Notes under the pieces: model-generated
Told to the model about the DNA's origin: nothing
Seen by the model: only the letters and a program-made list of their open reading frames with translations
Databases searched by the model: none
Source: Prorocentrum cordatum
Taxonomy: Eukaryota > Sar > Dinophyceae > Prorocentrales > Prorocentraceae
Assembly (NCBI GenBank): GCA_963575745.1
Contig: CAUYUJ010015283.1
Span: 459,910-522,409 of the forward strand
DNA length: 62,500 nucleotides
Direction of reading: 5' to 3'
Shown: positions 22,701 through 34,700 of the stretch, one piece after another
Position numbering within the stretch: position 1 is the stretch's first letter
Layout: every line of letters begins with the position of its first letter
Made by a program: the position numbers and the translations under genes

Positions 22701-24220
22701 GGGGGCTCTTGGGCCGTCTCGGGCCGTCGGAAGGCCGAAAAGAAGCACATGTGAAAATCAGTAAAACAACCTCAGGAAAATTAATGTTTTTAGCCTCTTC
22801 TGGCCTTCCTGGAGGCCCTCTTGGGGGCCTCCTGGGCCGTCTTGGGCAAGCTTCGAGCCAACTTCGGCCATCTTGGTGGGTTCCTGGCACGTCTGACGCC
22901 GTCGGGAGCCGTCTTGGGGGCCTTTCGGGGCCAACGGGGGACCCTCTTGGGGCGCTTCGGGGCCGTCTCGGAGGCCATCTTGGGCGTCTTGGAGGCCATC
23001 TTGGGCGTGTTGGAGGCCTCTTGGGCAGTCTTGGAGCCCTCTTGAGGCCATCTTGGAGGCCAGGACGTCATGGGGCCCTATTGGGGGCCTCTTGGGCGAT
23101 CTTGGGGGCCTGTTGGGCTGTCTTGAGCCGTCGGAATGCCGAGAAGAAGCAAATCCCCAAATCCTGCAACAACCTACGGAAAATCAATGATTTTGGCCTC
23201 TTCGGGCCCTCCTGGAGGACCTCTTGGAGGCCTCTTGGGCCGTCTTGGAGGCATCTGCGGGGCCTCTTGGGCCGTCTTGGGCCGTCTTGGACTCTCTTGG
23301 GCCGTCTTGGAGGCCGTCTTGGACCATCTTGGGCGGACTTGGCGGACATCTTGAGCTATCTTCGCGATTTGTTGAGGATGTCCCGAGCGAAACGGCCGTT
23401 TCAGGGAGGATCGTTCGTGGAGTTTGTGCTCCTGGGCAGGCCTCCCGGTACCCCGGCGGGACGGGCCGACACCCACTGGGAGAGTTCTTTTGGAAAAAGA
23501 ACTTAACCAACACCGAGAGGTCCAGCACGCCAGGCACCCCTGCGGTGAATCGACAGGGGGCGGCGGACCGAAGACGCCTACGGCGAATCACCGCCGCCCC
23601 CCGCCTTTGTGGAAGCGCCTATTTGGCCGAACGTTGAGGCCAGACCTGCCAAGCTATCGGACCATGTGTTCCCCGAATCGGTTTGGAAAGCCTTCGGGGA
23701 ACACGTGGGCATCTTGAAGGTCTTCTTGGAGGACGTCTTGGCCCTTTCGTCGGGCCTTCTTGGAGGACGGCTTGGAGGTGTCTTGGGCCCTCTTGGGGCC
23801 GTCTTGGAGGCCACTTGGGCCGTCATGGGGCCCTCTTGGGGGCCTCTTGGGCGATCTTTGGGGCCTCTTGGGCCGTCTTGGGCCGTCTTGGAGGCTTCTT
23901 GGGCGAACTTGGAGGTATCTCGGACCCTCTTGGGCCGTCTCGGAGGCCGTCTTGGACCATCTTGGGTGGACTTGGAGGCCATCTTGGGCCAATGTGACCA
24001 TCCTGGAGGCCATGTTGGGCCGTTTTGGAGGAAGAATTGGGATTGGGCGATGGCGTGTGCGTCTTGCGGGTCTTGGGGGGCGGCCGGCGGGACGGGCCGA
24101 AACCCATTGGGAAAGTTCTTGTGGAAAAAAACCAAAACCAAAACCGAGAGGTCCAGCACGCCAGGCACCCCTGCGATGAATCGACAGGGGGCGGCGGATC
24201 GAAGACGCCTACGGCGAATC
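19787..24220 (+). repeat. Higher-order array of GGCCGTCTTGG-type repeats
   Basis: The array alternates three modules. The first is a leader beginning gccgaacgttgaggccagac and ending ccttcggggaacacgtgggc (19796, 20643, 23630, 24255; partial at 22626). The second is long runs of 10-11-base words such as cttgggccgt and cttggaggcc. The third is two conserved spacers: aatgccgagaagaagcaaat (about 20143, 21310, 22130, 23137) and caggcacccctgcgatgaat (about 20548, 22540, 24163, with a variant at 23534). Stop-poor frames rich in G, L, W and S arise from word composition. I see no domain and treat the array as satellite-like. Confidence 0.9.
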
Positions 24221-25003
24221 ACCGCCGCCCCCTGCCTTTGTGGAAGCGCCTATTTGGCCGAACGTTGAGGCCAGACCTGCCAAGCTATCGGACCATGTGT
24301 TCCCCGAATCGTTTTGGAAAGCCTTCGGTCAGAGGAGCATGAAGTATTGATATTGATAGTTTTCCAGATTTTCAGATTTTCCTGTTCTCCCGCGCGGGCT
24401 CCAGGGACGAATGGTCGAGCGCATTCCGTCGCGCATGTTCTTTGCGTGATGTTCGTGGTGCATTTTTCGCGCATCGGAGCGCCCTCGAAGATTCCAAGCT
24501 GCATGCTGTGTTGCTCTTGGGGAGTCCGCGAGTCGCAGCTGCCGTGGCGCTGTTTTCGAGGTAGCCCCTTCGAGTGCTGCTCGCGGGCGCAACGCGCGGC
24601 GCGCGCTGCGCCCAATCGCGCGCGGCGCGGCGCGTGAATCAGCCGGCCGCGCCCGTCGGACCGCCCAGACATTATTTCTGGATTGTAGAATGTGTCAGAA
24701 AACGCATCTTTTTTTTTGGTTGCGCAAGCGGTTCTGGAATTTTTCTAAAAGGAGCCCAGAAATTTGCAAACAATAGTTTTGAGGGGTGGAATGCGCCCGC
24801 CGCGCAGGACATCTGAATATTTCTGAAATCCGGATTTTTTCAAAATGGATTCCGGAATTTGTCAAAATCGGCCCCGGAAATTTTCAAACACGATTCTGGT
24901 AATTGTCCAAAAGTACGCCGGACACGTTCAAAAACGCTTCCGGATTTGATCATTTTTTACCACCGTATTTGTCCAGAGTCGCGCGTGATTTGCCTTGCTG
25001 GGC
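24221..25003 (+). repeat. 783-bp tandem duplication, unit 1
   Basis: Begins accgccgccccctgcctttg and ends ttgccttgctgggc. It contains the array leader followed by about 680 bases found nowhere else in the window. Unit 2 begins at the next base. The units differ by only a few substitutions and the length of one T run. Confidence 0.95.
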
Positions 25004-25786
25004 ACCGCCGACCCCTGCCTTTGTGGAAGCGCCTATGTGGCCGAACGTTGAGGCCAGACCTGCCAAGCTATCGGACCATGTGTTCCCCGAATCGTTTTGG
25101 AAAGCCTTCGGTCAGAGGAGCATGAAGTATTGATATTGATAGTTTTCCAGATTTTCAGATTTTCCTGTTCTCCCGCGCGGGCTCCAGGGACGAATGGTTG
25201 AGCGCATTCCGTCGCGCATGTTCTTTGCGTGATGTTCGTGGTGCATTTTTCGCGCATCGGAGCGCCCTCGAAGATTCCAAGCTGCATGCTGTGTTGCTCT
25301 TGGGGAGTCCGCGAGTCGCAGCTGCCGTGGCGCTGTTTTCGAGGTAGCCCCTTCGAGTGCTGCTCGCGGGCGCAACGCGCGGCGCGCGCTGCGCCCAATC
25401 GCGCGCGGCGCGGCGCGTGAATCAGCCGGCCGCGCCCGTCGGACCGCCCAGACATTATTTCTGGATTGTAGAATGTGTCAGAAAACGCATTTTTTTTTTT
25501 GGTTGCGCAAGCGGTTCTGGAATTTTTCTAAAAGGAGCCCAGAAATTTGCAAACAATAGTTTTGAGGGGTGGAATGCGCCCGCCGCGCAGGACATCTGAG
25601 TATTTCTGAAATCCGGATTTTTTCAAAATGGATTCCGGAATTTGTCAAAATCGGCCCCGGAAATTTTCAAACACGATTCTGGTAATTGTCCAAAAGTACG
25701 CCGGACACGTTCAAAAACGCTTCCGGATTTGATCATTTTTTACCACCGTATTTGTCCAGAGTCGCGCGTGATTTGCCTTGCTGGGC
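25004..25786 (+). repeat. 783-bp tandem duplication, unit 2
   Basis: The second unit is nearly identical to 24221-25003, so the duplication is recent. Its middle includes cgcggcgcg-rich sequence and AT-rich aaattttcaaacac-like words. No protein is recognised in either copy. Confidence 0.95.
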
Positions 25787-26040
25787 CTTTGAAATCCGCC
25801 GAGGCGTGCGGTGCGCGGCGGCGGGCGATAGGGCGGCGCGCCACCGTCCCCCCCGCGCTCGGCAACGAGAAGGGGGGTCAGCAAGTGCCAAATAGCCCCT
25901 TGCGGGCGACCGCTCGATTGCGAATGGGTGACCGACCAGCGGCGCCAGCCTGAGTATACAATATTCGACGCAAAGTGTACACCGCGCGAAGTCTGTTGGA
26001 AATCCCGGAATCTCCGGAACGTATCAATAGCACGTTGTGT
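25787..26040. other. No gene seen
   Basis: GC-rich unique sequence between the duplication and the resumption of the array. Confidence 0.4.
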
Positions 26041-27075
26041 CAATAGATTCTTCTCGTTCTATTCGGGGAACGCGTGGGCATTTTGAAGGTTTTCCTGGAG
26101 GACGTCTTGGCCCTTGTTCGTGCCTTCTTGGAGGACGTCTTGGAGGTCTCTTGGGCCCTCTTGGGGCCGTCTTGGAGGCAACTTGGGCCGTCATGGGGCC
26201 CTCTTGGGGGCCTCTTGGGCGATCTTGGGTGCCTCTCGGGCCGTCTTGGGGTCGTCTTGGGCCGTCTGGGGGCGTTCCTGGAGGCCTCTTGGGCCGTCTT
26301 GGGGCGCTCTTGGAGGCCCCCTGGGCTGTCTTGGAACGCCGGGAAGCCGAAAAGACCAATAACCAACATCCTTCCAAAACCATTGTAAAGTGGACGGTTG
26401 TGGCCTCTTCGGGCTTTCTTGGACGACCTCTTGGAGACCTCTTTGGGCCATCTGTGAGGCTTCTTGGGCGAATTTGGAGGTATCTTGGATCCTCTTGGGC
26501 CGTCTCGGAGGCCGTCTTGGACCATCTTGGGTGGACTTGGAGGCCATCTTGGACCATCTTGGAGTCCATCTTGGGCCAACGTGACCATCCTGGAGGCCAT
26601 GTTGGGCCGTCTTGGAGGAACAATTGAGATTGAGCGATGGCGTGTGCGTCTTGCGGGTCTTGGGGGGCGGCCGGCGGGACGGGCCGAAACCCACTGGGAG
26701 AGTTCTTTCGGAAAAAGAACCAAAACCAAAACCGAAAAGATCCAGCACGCCAGGCACCCCTGCGATGAATCCACAGGGGGCGGCGGATCTAATGGCCTCC
26801 GGCCCATCCCGCCACCGTGCTTGGGTTGTGGGCATGCAGCCTATTGGATGTTCGTTGGGATCTCGTGGGGGGCCTCTCGGGGGCCTCTTGGAGGCAGTTC
26901 GGGCGCCTGCCAGGGGCCGTTTTGGGGCCTCCTTGGTGTCTCTTTTGGGCCTCCTGGGGGCCTCCTGGGGGCCTCTTGGGGGCCTGTTGGGAGCCTCCTG
27001 GGGCCTCTTTAGGGGCCTCCTGGGGGGCCTCGTGGGGGGCCTCCTGGGGGCCTCCTGGGAGCCTTCTGGGGGCCT
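26041..27075 (+). repeat. GGCCGTCTTGG-type array, right block
   Basis: The word array resumes after a shortened leader (attcggggaacgcgtgggca). It carries the aatgccgag-type spacer (about 26336) and the caggcacccctgcgatgaat spacer (26750), then grades into ggggcctcctgggggcctc words. Confidence 0.85.
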
Positions 27076-27222
27076 CCTGGGCGCACGGGGTCCCCCAGTT
27101 CTGGCCAGTCGGGGCGGGGGAGGGGGGCGCAGAGGGAGCGGCGGCGCGTTCGCATGACGGGCGGGGGTATTTTTCCGGACAACTTCGACAACATCTACCA
27201 GATCAGTCTACTTGAGCGCCCA

Positions 27223-27532
<310 letters not shown>

Positions 27533-28464
27533 CGCCAGGAAAATCGTTGATTATCCCCGCCAGACCCCCGAACTTTATTATCCCCAGGCGATTACTATCG
27601 GGAGCTCAAGGGTATTTTTTCCGACCAACTTCGATCTCATGTTTGTTCGCCTCTCCTGATCTCAGGTCGAACGGAGCCTTGTGATAGGGGGAGAATCTGA
27701 GAAGGCGGGTGCTCGCTCGGAGGCAATATTTTGTGCGTGCGTTTGGTTCATGGGCTTCATCTCGGCCTTCAGAAGATGGCAGGGGGGGTCTTATCGGGAG
27801 GGCTCGGCGGCTTTCGAGGAGGCTTCTCGTTAGCCGTTAGGTTTTTCTGCATCGGGGATCGACTACAGAATGGAATTACCTCGTAATTGTTTTTTTCGTC
27901 GAATCTGCTGAAAAAGCCGTACATCGTTCGTACGTCTACGAGCATGATATTTCGTTGTTCCGTAGAGTCGACGGAAATTTCAATGTTGGGGTGAATCGAT
28001 TCTGTAGCCGATCCCTTACTCGAAGGATGCAGCTCCTGGGAGGTTGAATTCAGCATTTGGGCAGATCTGGCCGTGCTCGGGAAGTCGGCCCAGTCAGGTC
28101 TCATCCCGCTGAGTCCTGCTTGATCCCGTAACGTCCGGCCTGGTCGCTCTGGCTCAATCCTGGGTTTGTTGCTCCTGCTCAGTGGCCCCACAAATCGATC
28201 ACGCCTTCTTCTTGCGAAGGCTTCCCAGCAGTTCCCTCCGTTCCCAGAGAAGGCGGGAGGGTTTCTGAGACGCCCTCGTGCCTTCTTGGCGGGCCCTCCC
28301 GCCCCGCCCCCACCCCGCTTCGCGCGCCGCCACAGGCGCTCGGCGATGCACGTTCATCGCTTCCCGCCGGGTGGCAATTCAAGGCCACTTCGGGGCCATC
28401 TGCGTGCACTCTCCGCTCTCCTTCCTGGTCGGTCGCCCCCCCCCCCCCGCCGCCCGCCCGACAG
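27533..28464. other. No gene; R5 repeat remnant
   Basis: At 28010-28180 gaaggatgcagctcctgggag and the aatcccg/atcctg decamer words resemble the R5 repeats at 44.2 and 45.85 kb. The last 25 bases before 28465 are almost pure C/CG and serve as the polypyrimidine tract of exon A. Confidence 0.4.
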
Positions 28465-28500
28465 GCGTGCTACCACATGGGCGTCGTCTTCGACAACCAG
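28465..28500 (+). CDS. TPR gene exon A (36-nt microexon)
   Basis: The tract ccgcccgcccgacag|GCG is a strong acceptor. The 12 codons read ACYHMGVVFDNQ, the first helix of a TPR. The donor is CAG|gacgcc, a GA dinucleotide. Joining to exon B gives a FDNQ-GKFEDAV turn, exactly where a TPR turn belongs. Earlier exons are not recognised upstream. Confidence 0.65.
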
Positions 28501-31500
28501 GACGCCTCCCCCTTGCTGTCGCTTGCCTCCGCCTGGCTCCTCCTTTTGCAGGTCACTCCCCCCGCTCGAGCAGGAGGTCTGGGACCCAGACCCGCCACGC
28601 GCGCCTCCACTGCCCCTGCAAGCGCAAGGGCTGGCTTGGCCACGGGGTGAACCCAGGAGATGCTTCTGTTGAAGTGCGGTCAACGCGCGTCGTAAGGTTG
28701 GGCAACCTTCCCAAGGGTACCCTTGCATCCTTGCCTCCTCGGTGCATCCTTGGCCACTTTCGTTGGCCGCGCCCCGCTCGAAAAGCTTCGAAATGGGCTT
28801 CCAAGGCCCTTGCATCCGTATCGGGCGCCCTTATGATGCGAGCCGACCGTGAGGTCCAGGCGCCGGGCAGTGGCCACATCGAGGGATGGCGTCATCGAGT
28901 TTTACCGCAGCGACGCGCGCAGCCTGACGTCGACGATGAGGCCGTGCCGACGACGTCCGAGGCCATGATCGCTGTGAGCTGGGGTCGGAGTACGAAGCAT
29001 GTCTACAGGAGTGCAAGCTCGGCCATACTCGCCTTTGACTTGGCAGTCTTCGAATTCTGAGGTAAATTGCGTGCAGAGTGCGCGTGCCAGTCCCCAGGTC
29101 GCCTTTCACCCGCGCCCGACATCAGTTCACTGCTGCACCCTGCATTGCTACGCAGCAGACAGGCAAGGGCTGGGATGAGCCTTTGTAGACGACGATGTTC
29201 GTAAGGAGACTTGCGACGTGCTCGATGCGAGCGGGGTTCCCCACACGGCGTTCTGCCGTGCGAGTCGTTTCATGCCGGGGAGCGGTTTCTTCCAGGTTTT
29301 CGATTTCGTGCCTGCAGACTTTGGCGTGCCTGCGAGTACATCGACGGAAGAATTATCGTGCCTGTGGTTGGCGTCGCCCGACTCCACGGCCTTTTGTTTG
29401 TGAGCTGTTTCGCGTTCGTGGGCGCTTTCGCTCCCAAGGGTGCGTTCGACCTGGCGGCTTCGCCACCCTCAACAACGACGGTGGGAACGACGTCCCCCGC
29501 TGCATCCACGCGATGCTTGGGAGCCGCCGCGAGCCCTTGCAGGGCTGTGTGGGTGGCCGCATCGCCGATGGTAAGCAGCATGCAAATCTTCGGCCCCCTC
29601 TATCCTCGAATAGCAATAAACTATGTAAACATACTTTTTCTGAGGTCTGCGCGAATTTCTGGGATCGGCGCTAGGCCCCCCTGGCGGCGCCTCCGGCGCC
29701 GCCCCTGGCGCGCTCCGCGCGCCAGGAAGGGGCCAGTGCCGATCCAAGAACTCCGCAAGGACCTCCGAGAAATTATGTTTATGTAGTTTTTCTGTTCCTC
29801 TATGTTCTCCGGGTTTTCCCCTTCCTTTATAATTGTCCTCGTCCTCCTTTGCCACGGTCTTTGTGTATCGTGCTGCATGTTGTGTTTGCGACCCAGTGCG
29901 CTGCCAGAGCAGGCGGGACTCGGTCCTCTTGCCTCCAAGGGCTGTCGCTTCGCATCTTCTTTGTCTCGTCCAGGTTCCCACTGCCTCCCTCTGCAGGGGA
30001 AGTTCGAGGATGCAGTGAAGAATTACCGGCAGATGCTGTCCCTGGCCGTCTCCGCCCAGAACCATCAGGTGGAGGCGCTGGCGTGCAACTGCCTCGGTAT
30101 CGACCTGTTCCCGGCCGAACAGCAAATCAAACGGAGAGGGGGATTAGTTAGTTTAGCGTGTCGCGCCACCGGTCCTGGTCCATCATGTTTTGGCGCGACA
30201 CGCTGACCACGTCCTAGTCCCAAACCGTCAACGCCTCGAGCGTTTCCCAGCCTCACGCTCCACGAAACGGAGCGACACGCAATCCGCTTGCAAGGCATAG
30301 CGTGTCGCTGGGGTCGCCGCAGCGACACGCTGAGCGATAGCTCCTGACCGCGAAGAGCGGGCGCAAGTTCAAAGTCCGAAGTTCCAGATGACCTGGGGAG
30401 GCGGTGGGTACCATGGCTGGGGCCACGATGTCTCCCAGGTCGCACGGCCCCGAGTTGTTTAGGGGCACAAAAAAGTGACATAAACATAAAACTCTGAGGT
30501 CCGCGCTGATTTCTCGTATCGGCGTTGGACCCCCCTCCCTGGTGCGCGGAGCGCGCCAGGGGCGGCGCCGGAGGTGCCGCTGGAGGTTCCAGCGCCGATC
30601 CGAGAAATCTGCGCGGACCTCCGTGTTTTTATGTGTATGCCAATTTGATGTTCCCCTCTTGTTTCAAGGCATCCCCTGGCCCCTCCCCCTCGTCCGCGCA
30701 CATGCCTCGGGCCATGGATGCGCACTCCTTCCTAATGGCGAATCGAAGATGCTCCGCTACGGCCACTTCCCGGGTCTCGCGAGGGGAGCGTGTTGACGAG
30801 GATGTCGAGGCGAACCCAGCCGTGCTGACGAGGGAGGGGCAGCGGTGTCCGCATCTCTTCCTCTGGCCTCATCCTGAGCTCGGTCAGGGACGCAGGAGGA
30901 CGACAATTACATCGGGCACTGGACCGTCGACGCAATGTATCCTCATTGATTGATTTGGGTGATCTGGCTCGAGACCCGTTGTCCGTCATCGGAGGGGCTA
31001 CAGCCCCACCGCCAACGCCTTCAAGGCGCGCGGCCTCGCGCGTGCGTGCAGCAGTGGATATCGGCGCTCGCCACGTTTGCCATCTCTTTCCGCCCCCCCT
31101 CTTGGGCGCAGCCGGGGGAAGTGGGCCGAACACAGCCTCGAGGAGCGAGTGCCGCGACACTGCTTCTGGGGCCGCTGTGTCGGCCTGGGCGGTACAGGGA
31201 TGCATAGGGCAGTATCGGCGTTCACCCCTTCCGATTGGGGTTGCGGATCTGCTTCGCCACCTCTTTCCTTTTAGCCCATGATGCGAACGGCTTGCACGCA
31301 AGCTGCAGGGCCAGCACCGAAACATGTGAGCGTTGCAAACAACGGGGTCGTCTTCACCAACATTCGCGCGTAAGCTGCCCGCCGAAGGTCGCGCGTGAAC
31401 GCCCTCGCTTCCGATGTGGCGTGCCTCGCTGGCGGCCCGCGTGAGCTTCGGCGTAAGGCCGCTATGTCCCTCGCGAGACCCGTTGTTTATCCTCGTTCAT

Positions 31501-31733
31501 GTTAATGCTTGCGGTGTTGCAACAAGAAATCAGCTTCGACGATCGAGTGCAAAGAGAGGGGGCGGTGGTGCCGACTTTACAGTCATAAGCTTTAGGCCAG
31601 TGCTCAAGCCGGGCACGCAGAGCTACAGACAAGAATACACACAGTCCGGCGCACAGCGTTGGGTGCTTGATTGCGAAGGCGACGATACTAAAGCACCATC
31701 ATCACATGTGTTACGACTTTAGTTTTTATGAGA

Positions 31734-31764
<31 letters not shown>

Positions 31765-34700
31765 GGATGAGGAGGAGGAGGAGGAGGAGGAGGAGGAGGA
31801 GGAGGAGGGGGAGGAGAGTGAGGAGGTGGGGGAGGAGGTGGGGGAGGAGGAGGAGGAGGAGGAGGAGGAGGAGGAGGAGGCGGAGGAGGAGGTGGAGGGG
31901 GAGGAGGGAGGAGGGAGGAGGAGGAGGAGAGGAGGAGGAGGAGGAGGGGGGAGAAGGAGGAGGAGGAGGAGGAGGTCCGTAGCCATTTTGGCTCAAGGCT
32001 AAACGTTGCGAAGGGCTATGAACGCCCGAGGTGCAGCGATTAGCTTTGGACCCTTCCGTAGCGATCGGCTCAGATTGCTTGGGGCGCGCGCGGCCCACGG
32101 CACTCTGTCACTTAGGCCGAGAGACCTCATCCCTCACACCTTCACGTACTTCTTCTCGCCGGATGGCCCCACGCGCAGATGGTGCTGGATGGAAGAAGAA
32201 AGCATGGCAGCAAACGAGATGGAAGTGCACACGGTGCAACTGTGCAACTGTGCAAAGAATGAGGATTGGTGGACTTGGTGCAAGCATTGCGGTGCACTCC
32301 GCACAGAGGTCGAGGCGGCGGCAAGAACCCCTCCGTCGGGGGTCTGGAGCCTTGCGCTTCCACCTGCTCGCGATGCTGCTCTCGGCCCTGGTGGGGGTCC
32401 TGCTCCGCCTCGCGCGGTGGGACTGCAGCTGGGACAAGCAGCTGGTGGTGGTGACTGGCGTGCAGGCGGCGGTGCAGTCCGACACTGCTACACCATCGAG
32501 CAGTTGCCCAGCCTTCGTGATGCTCAGAAGTCCATGGCGGCCATCGGAGATGTTGCGGCCTCTCGCAGGTACGAGGCCATCATTCAGCAGCTTGGGGAGG
32601 CCGCCAAGCCCCAGTCCCCAACGGTCGGCATGGCGCAGTACGCTATGGAGCAGGCCCGCCAGCAGATGGAGGCCGCAGTCAAGCCTGCTGAGTCCTTGGA
32701 GGTGCAGGCCAAGGAAGCGCGAGCTCGCGCTGCTGATGCCTTCGCCACCTTCGACCGTTGTGAGAAAACGTATAAGGAAGCGGTGGCCAAGCTCGCCTCG
32801 GAGGTGGTGGAGCCCAAGGGGACCATCGTTGTCAACGACGTGCAGCGCATCAGTCTGCAGGCTCTTTTGGATGGGGAGCAGATCGACCTCGATGATACGG
32901 CCTTCTTGGATTGGACCTTCAAGGCATCGAGATCAGTGAGACCGAGAGGGAGGAGCTCAACACTCGTAAGGCGTCGCTGCTGGCCCTGGTGCAGGAGGCG
33001 ACCAAGCAGGCGTTTGGGTCCTTGCAGGCTCAGTGCGCCAAGATGGTTGAGGAGCAGCGCAGCTTCAACCAGCGAATGCAGGCCAAGAGGAGGAGATGCG
33101 ATGGAGATGCTGGAGCCGACGGAGGTGGTGCGCGCCCAGGCCAGGCGCCACCTGGGGCGCCTGCGAGCCCTGCAGCGCCAGCTGCGGAGGCCGCGGCGGC
33201 GGGGGCTGAGCCTGCGGCACCCGGCCCTCCCCAGCCAGCTCCATCTATCGACGAGCTCTTCGAGAAGGCCCAGTCTTGCGTCAGCAGCGGCAACGGCAGC
33301 GGCAAGGGCGGCAACGGAAACGGCAAGGGCACGGAGGCGTCTGGAGGCCGCAAGCCAGGCCTTTAACATCGGTGACCTGTACCTGCGCACGGTGAACACC
33401 ACGAGCTGGAAGCCGTGCTTGGCCTACGTCGAGGCTCAGGCGCAGGTTCGCAGAAATGAAGCAGTTTTTCGAAAAAACAGTCAGTAGTGGCAAAGCAAGT
33501 TTTTCTCCAAGAGGGCCCCAGGTGTTTCTTTTGCAAGAGGTAGGCGCATCGCAGGATCGGAAGACCGACTGCGAGAAGATGTCGCGTGATCAGGGTTTGC
33601 TGGCAGCGGTACGTCCTTGTCGTACTACGGAAGCTGGAGGCCTATCTGCAGGAGTTGCGATCGGGGTTCCAGCATGCATCGGGATGGGGAACCCACCAGG
33701 ACGGACTCAACCTCTTCATTTTCCTCATCGGGTCTTGGTGAAATGGGTAAATGCTGTAATTCCTGGAGGCTTCCTGGCAGTATCAGAATATATGCCTACC
33801 ACAGACCCCTTTGGGGCAGAGGGAACCCAATTGTTGAGTCGGTTGGGGGAGTTTCTGCATGCGGCTTCACTTCCTGTTCTGATCGGGGGAGACTGGAATG
33901 CACCTCCTGCGCTCTTGGGTCGTCTTGGATGGGCGAGTGAACTTCGAGGCCGTATCATTGCTCCCGCTTCTCCTACTTGCACGGCAGGTAAGAGGGAAGT
34001 GCGCGCGTTAGATTACTTCGTAGTGTCTGATGCTCTGGCTCCGTCGGTGGCCCCGTGCACGGTGGCGCTGAATGCAGCTATCGAGCCCCGTCGGCCAGTG
34101 CTCTTGCGGCTGCGAGGTAAGCTGGTCCCACAGTACATCGCGGTTCTGCAGGTACCTCGTAAGTTCCCACGTGAGCGCCCACAAGGCCCCCAGCCTGCAC
34201 CACCAGCTGAATGGGAAGGAGTTATTCACGGTTCGGAGGATGGAGGAGACCAGCAGCAGATGAACACGGTCTTCAGGAGCTTTATGGGGTTGTTAGAAAA
34301 GGAACTTCTAGCAGCACATGGTATTCCTGAGTCTGAGCGGAAGAGATATACTGGACGAGGGCGGGGTTGGAAACTAAAAACCACCCCTGCCCTTCCCCCC
34401 TCCTCTGGACCCTACCCTGTGGCGCGCCCCGTCAGCAAGGCCTGGGGGACGTGGGGGAACTGGGCCCAGGAGCTCTCCAGGATCCGAGCCCCGGATGATG
34501 TCAAGGACACTGTAGGAGCTGCAGCGCTGTTCGCCAAGATACTACCTGGTACTCCAGAGATCCGTGGCACGGAAGAATGGAAGTGTATGTGGTATCTGGA
34601 TGCAGGATATCTAGCTTGGTGCGATTCAGAAGCTTTAGATGACTTTGCATGAGCGTGCTGGAGGCTACGCCGAGGAGCTCGAGGCGCAGTTTGCCAGCTC

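Larger units (their letters stand above)
28501..29996 (+). other. TPR intron 1 (GA-AG), about 1.5 kb
   Basis: It holds dispersed repeat R1 copy 2 (28712-28851), unique sequence from 28852 to about 29600, and the foldback element at 29611-29802. It ends in ctgcctccctctgcag. No other coding sequence was recognised. Confidence 0.6.

Noticed and set aside
20056-27157. Many 150-365-residue frames rich in G, L, W, S, P and R in the word array
   Set aside because: They follow the cttgggccgt / cttggaggcc words. Equivalent frames exist on both strands, and spacers break them differently in each unit.
31976-31997. SL RNA gene
   Set aside because: An SL RNA gene needs a GT donor right after the 22-nt exon and an Sm-like site downstream. 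Here gctaaacg follows and leads into the LINE leader.
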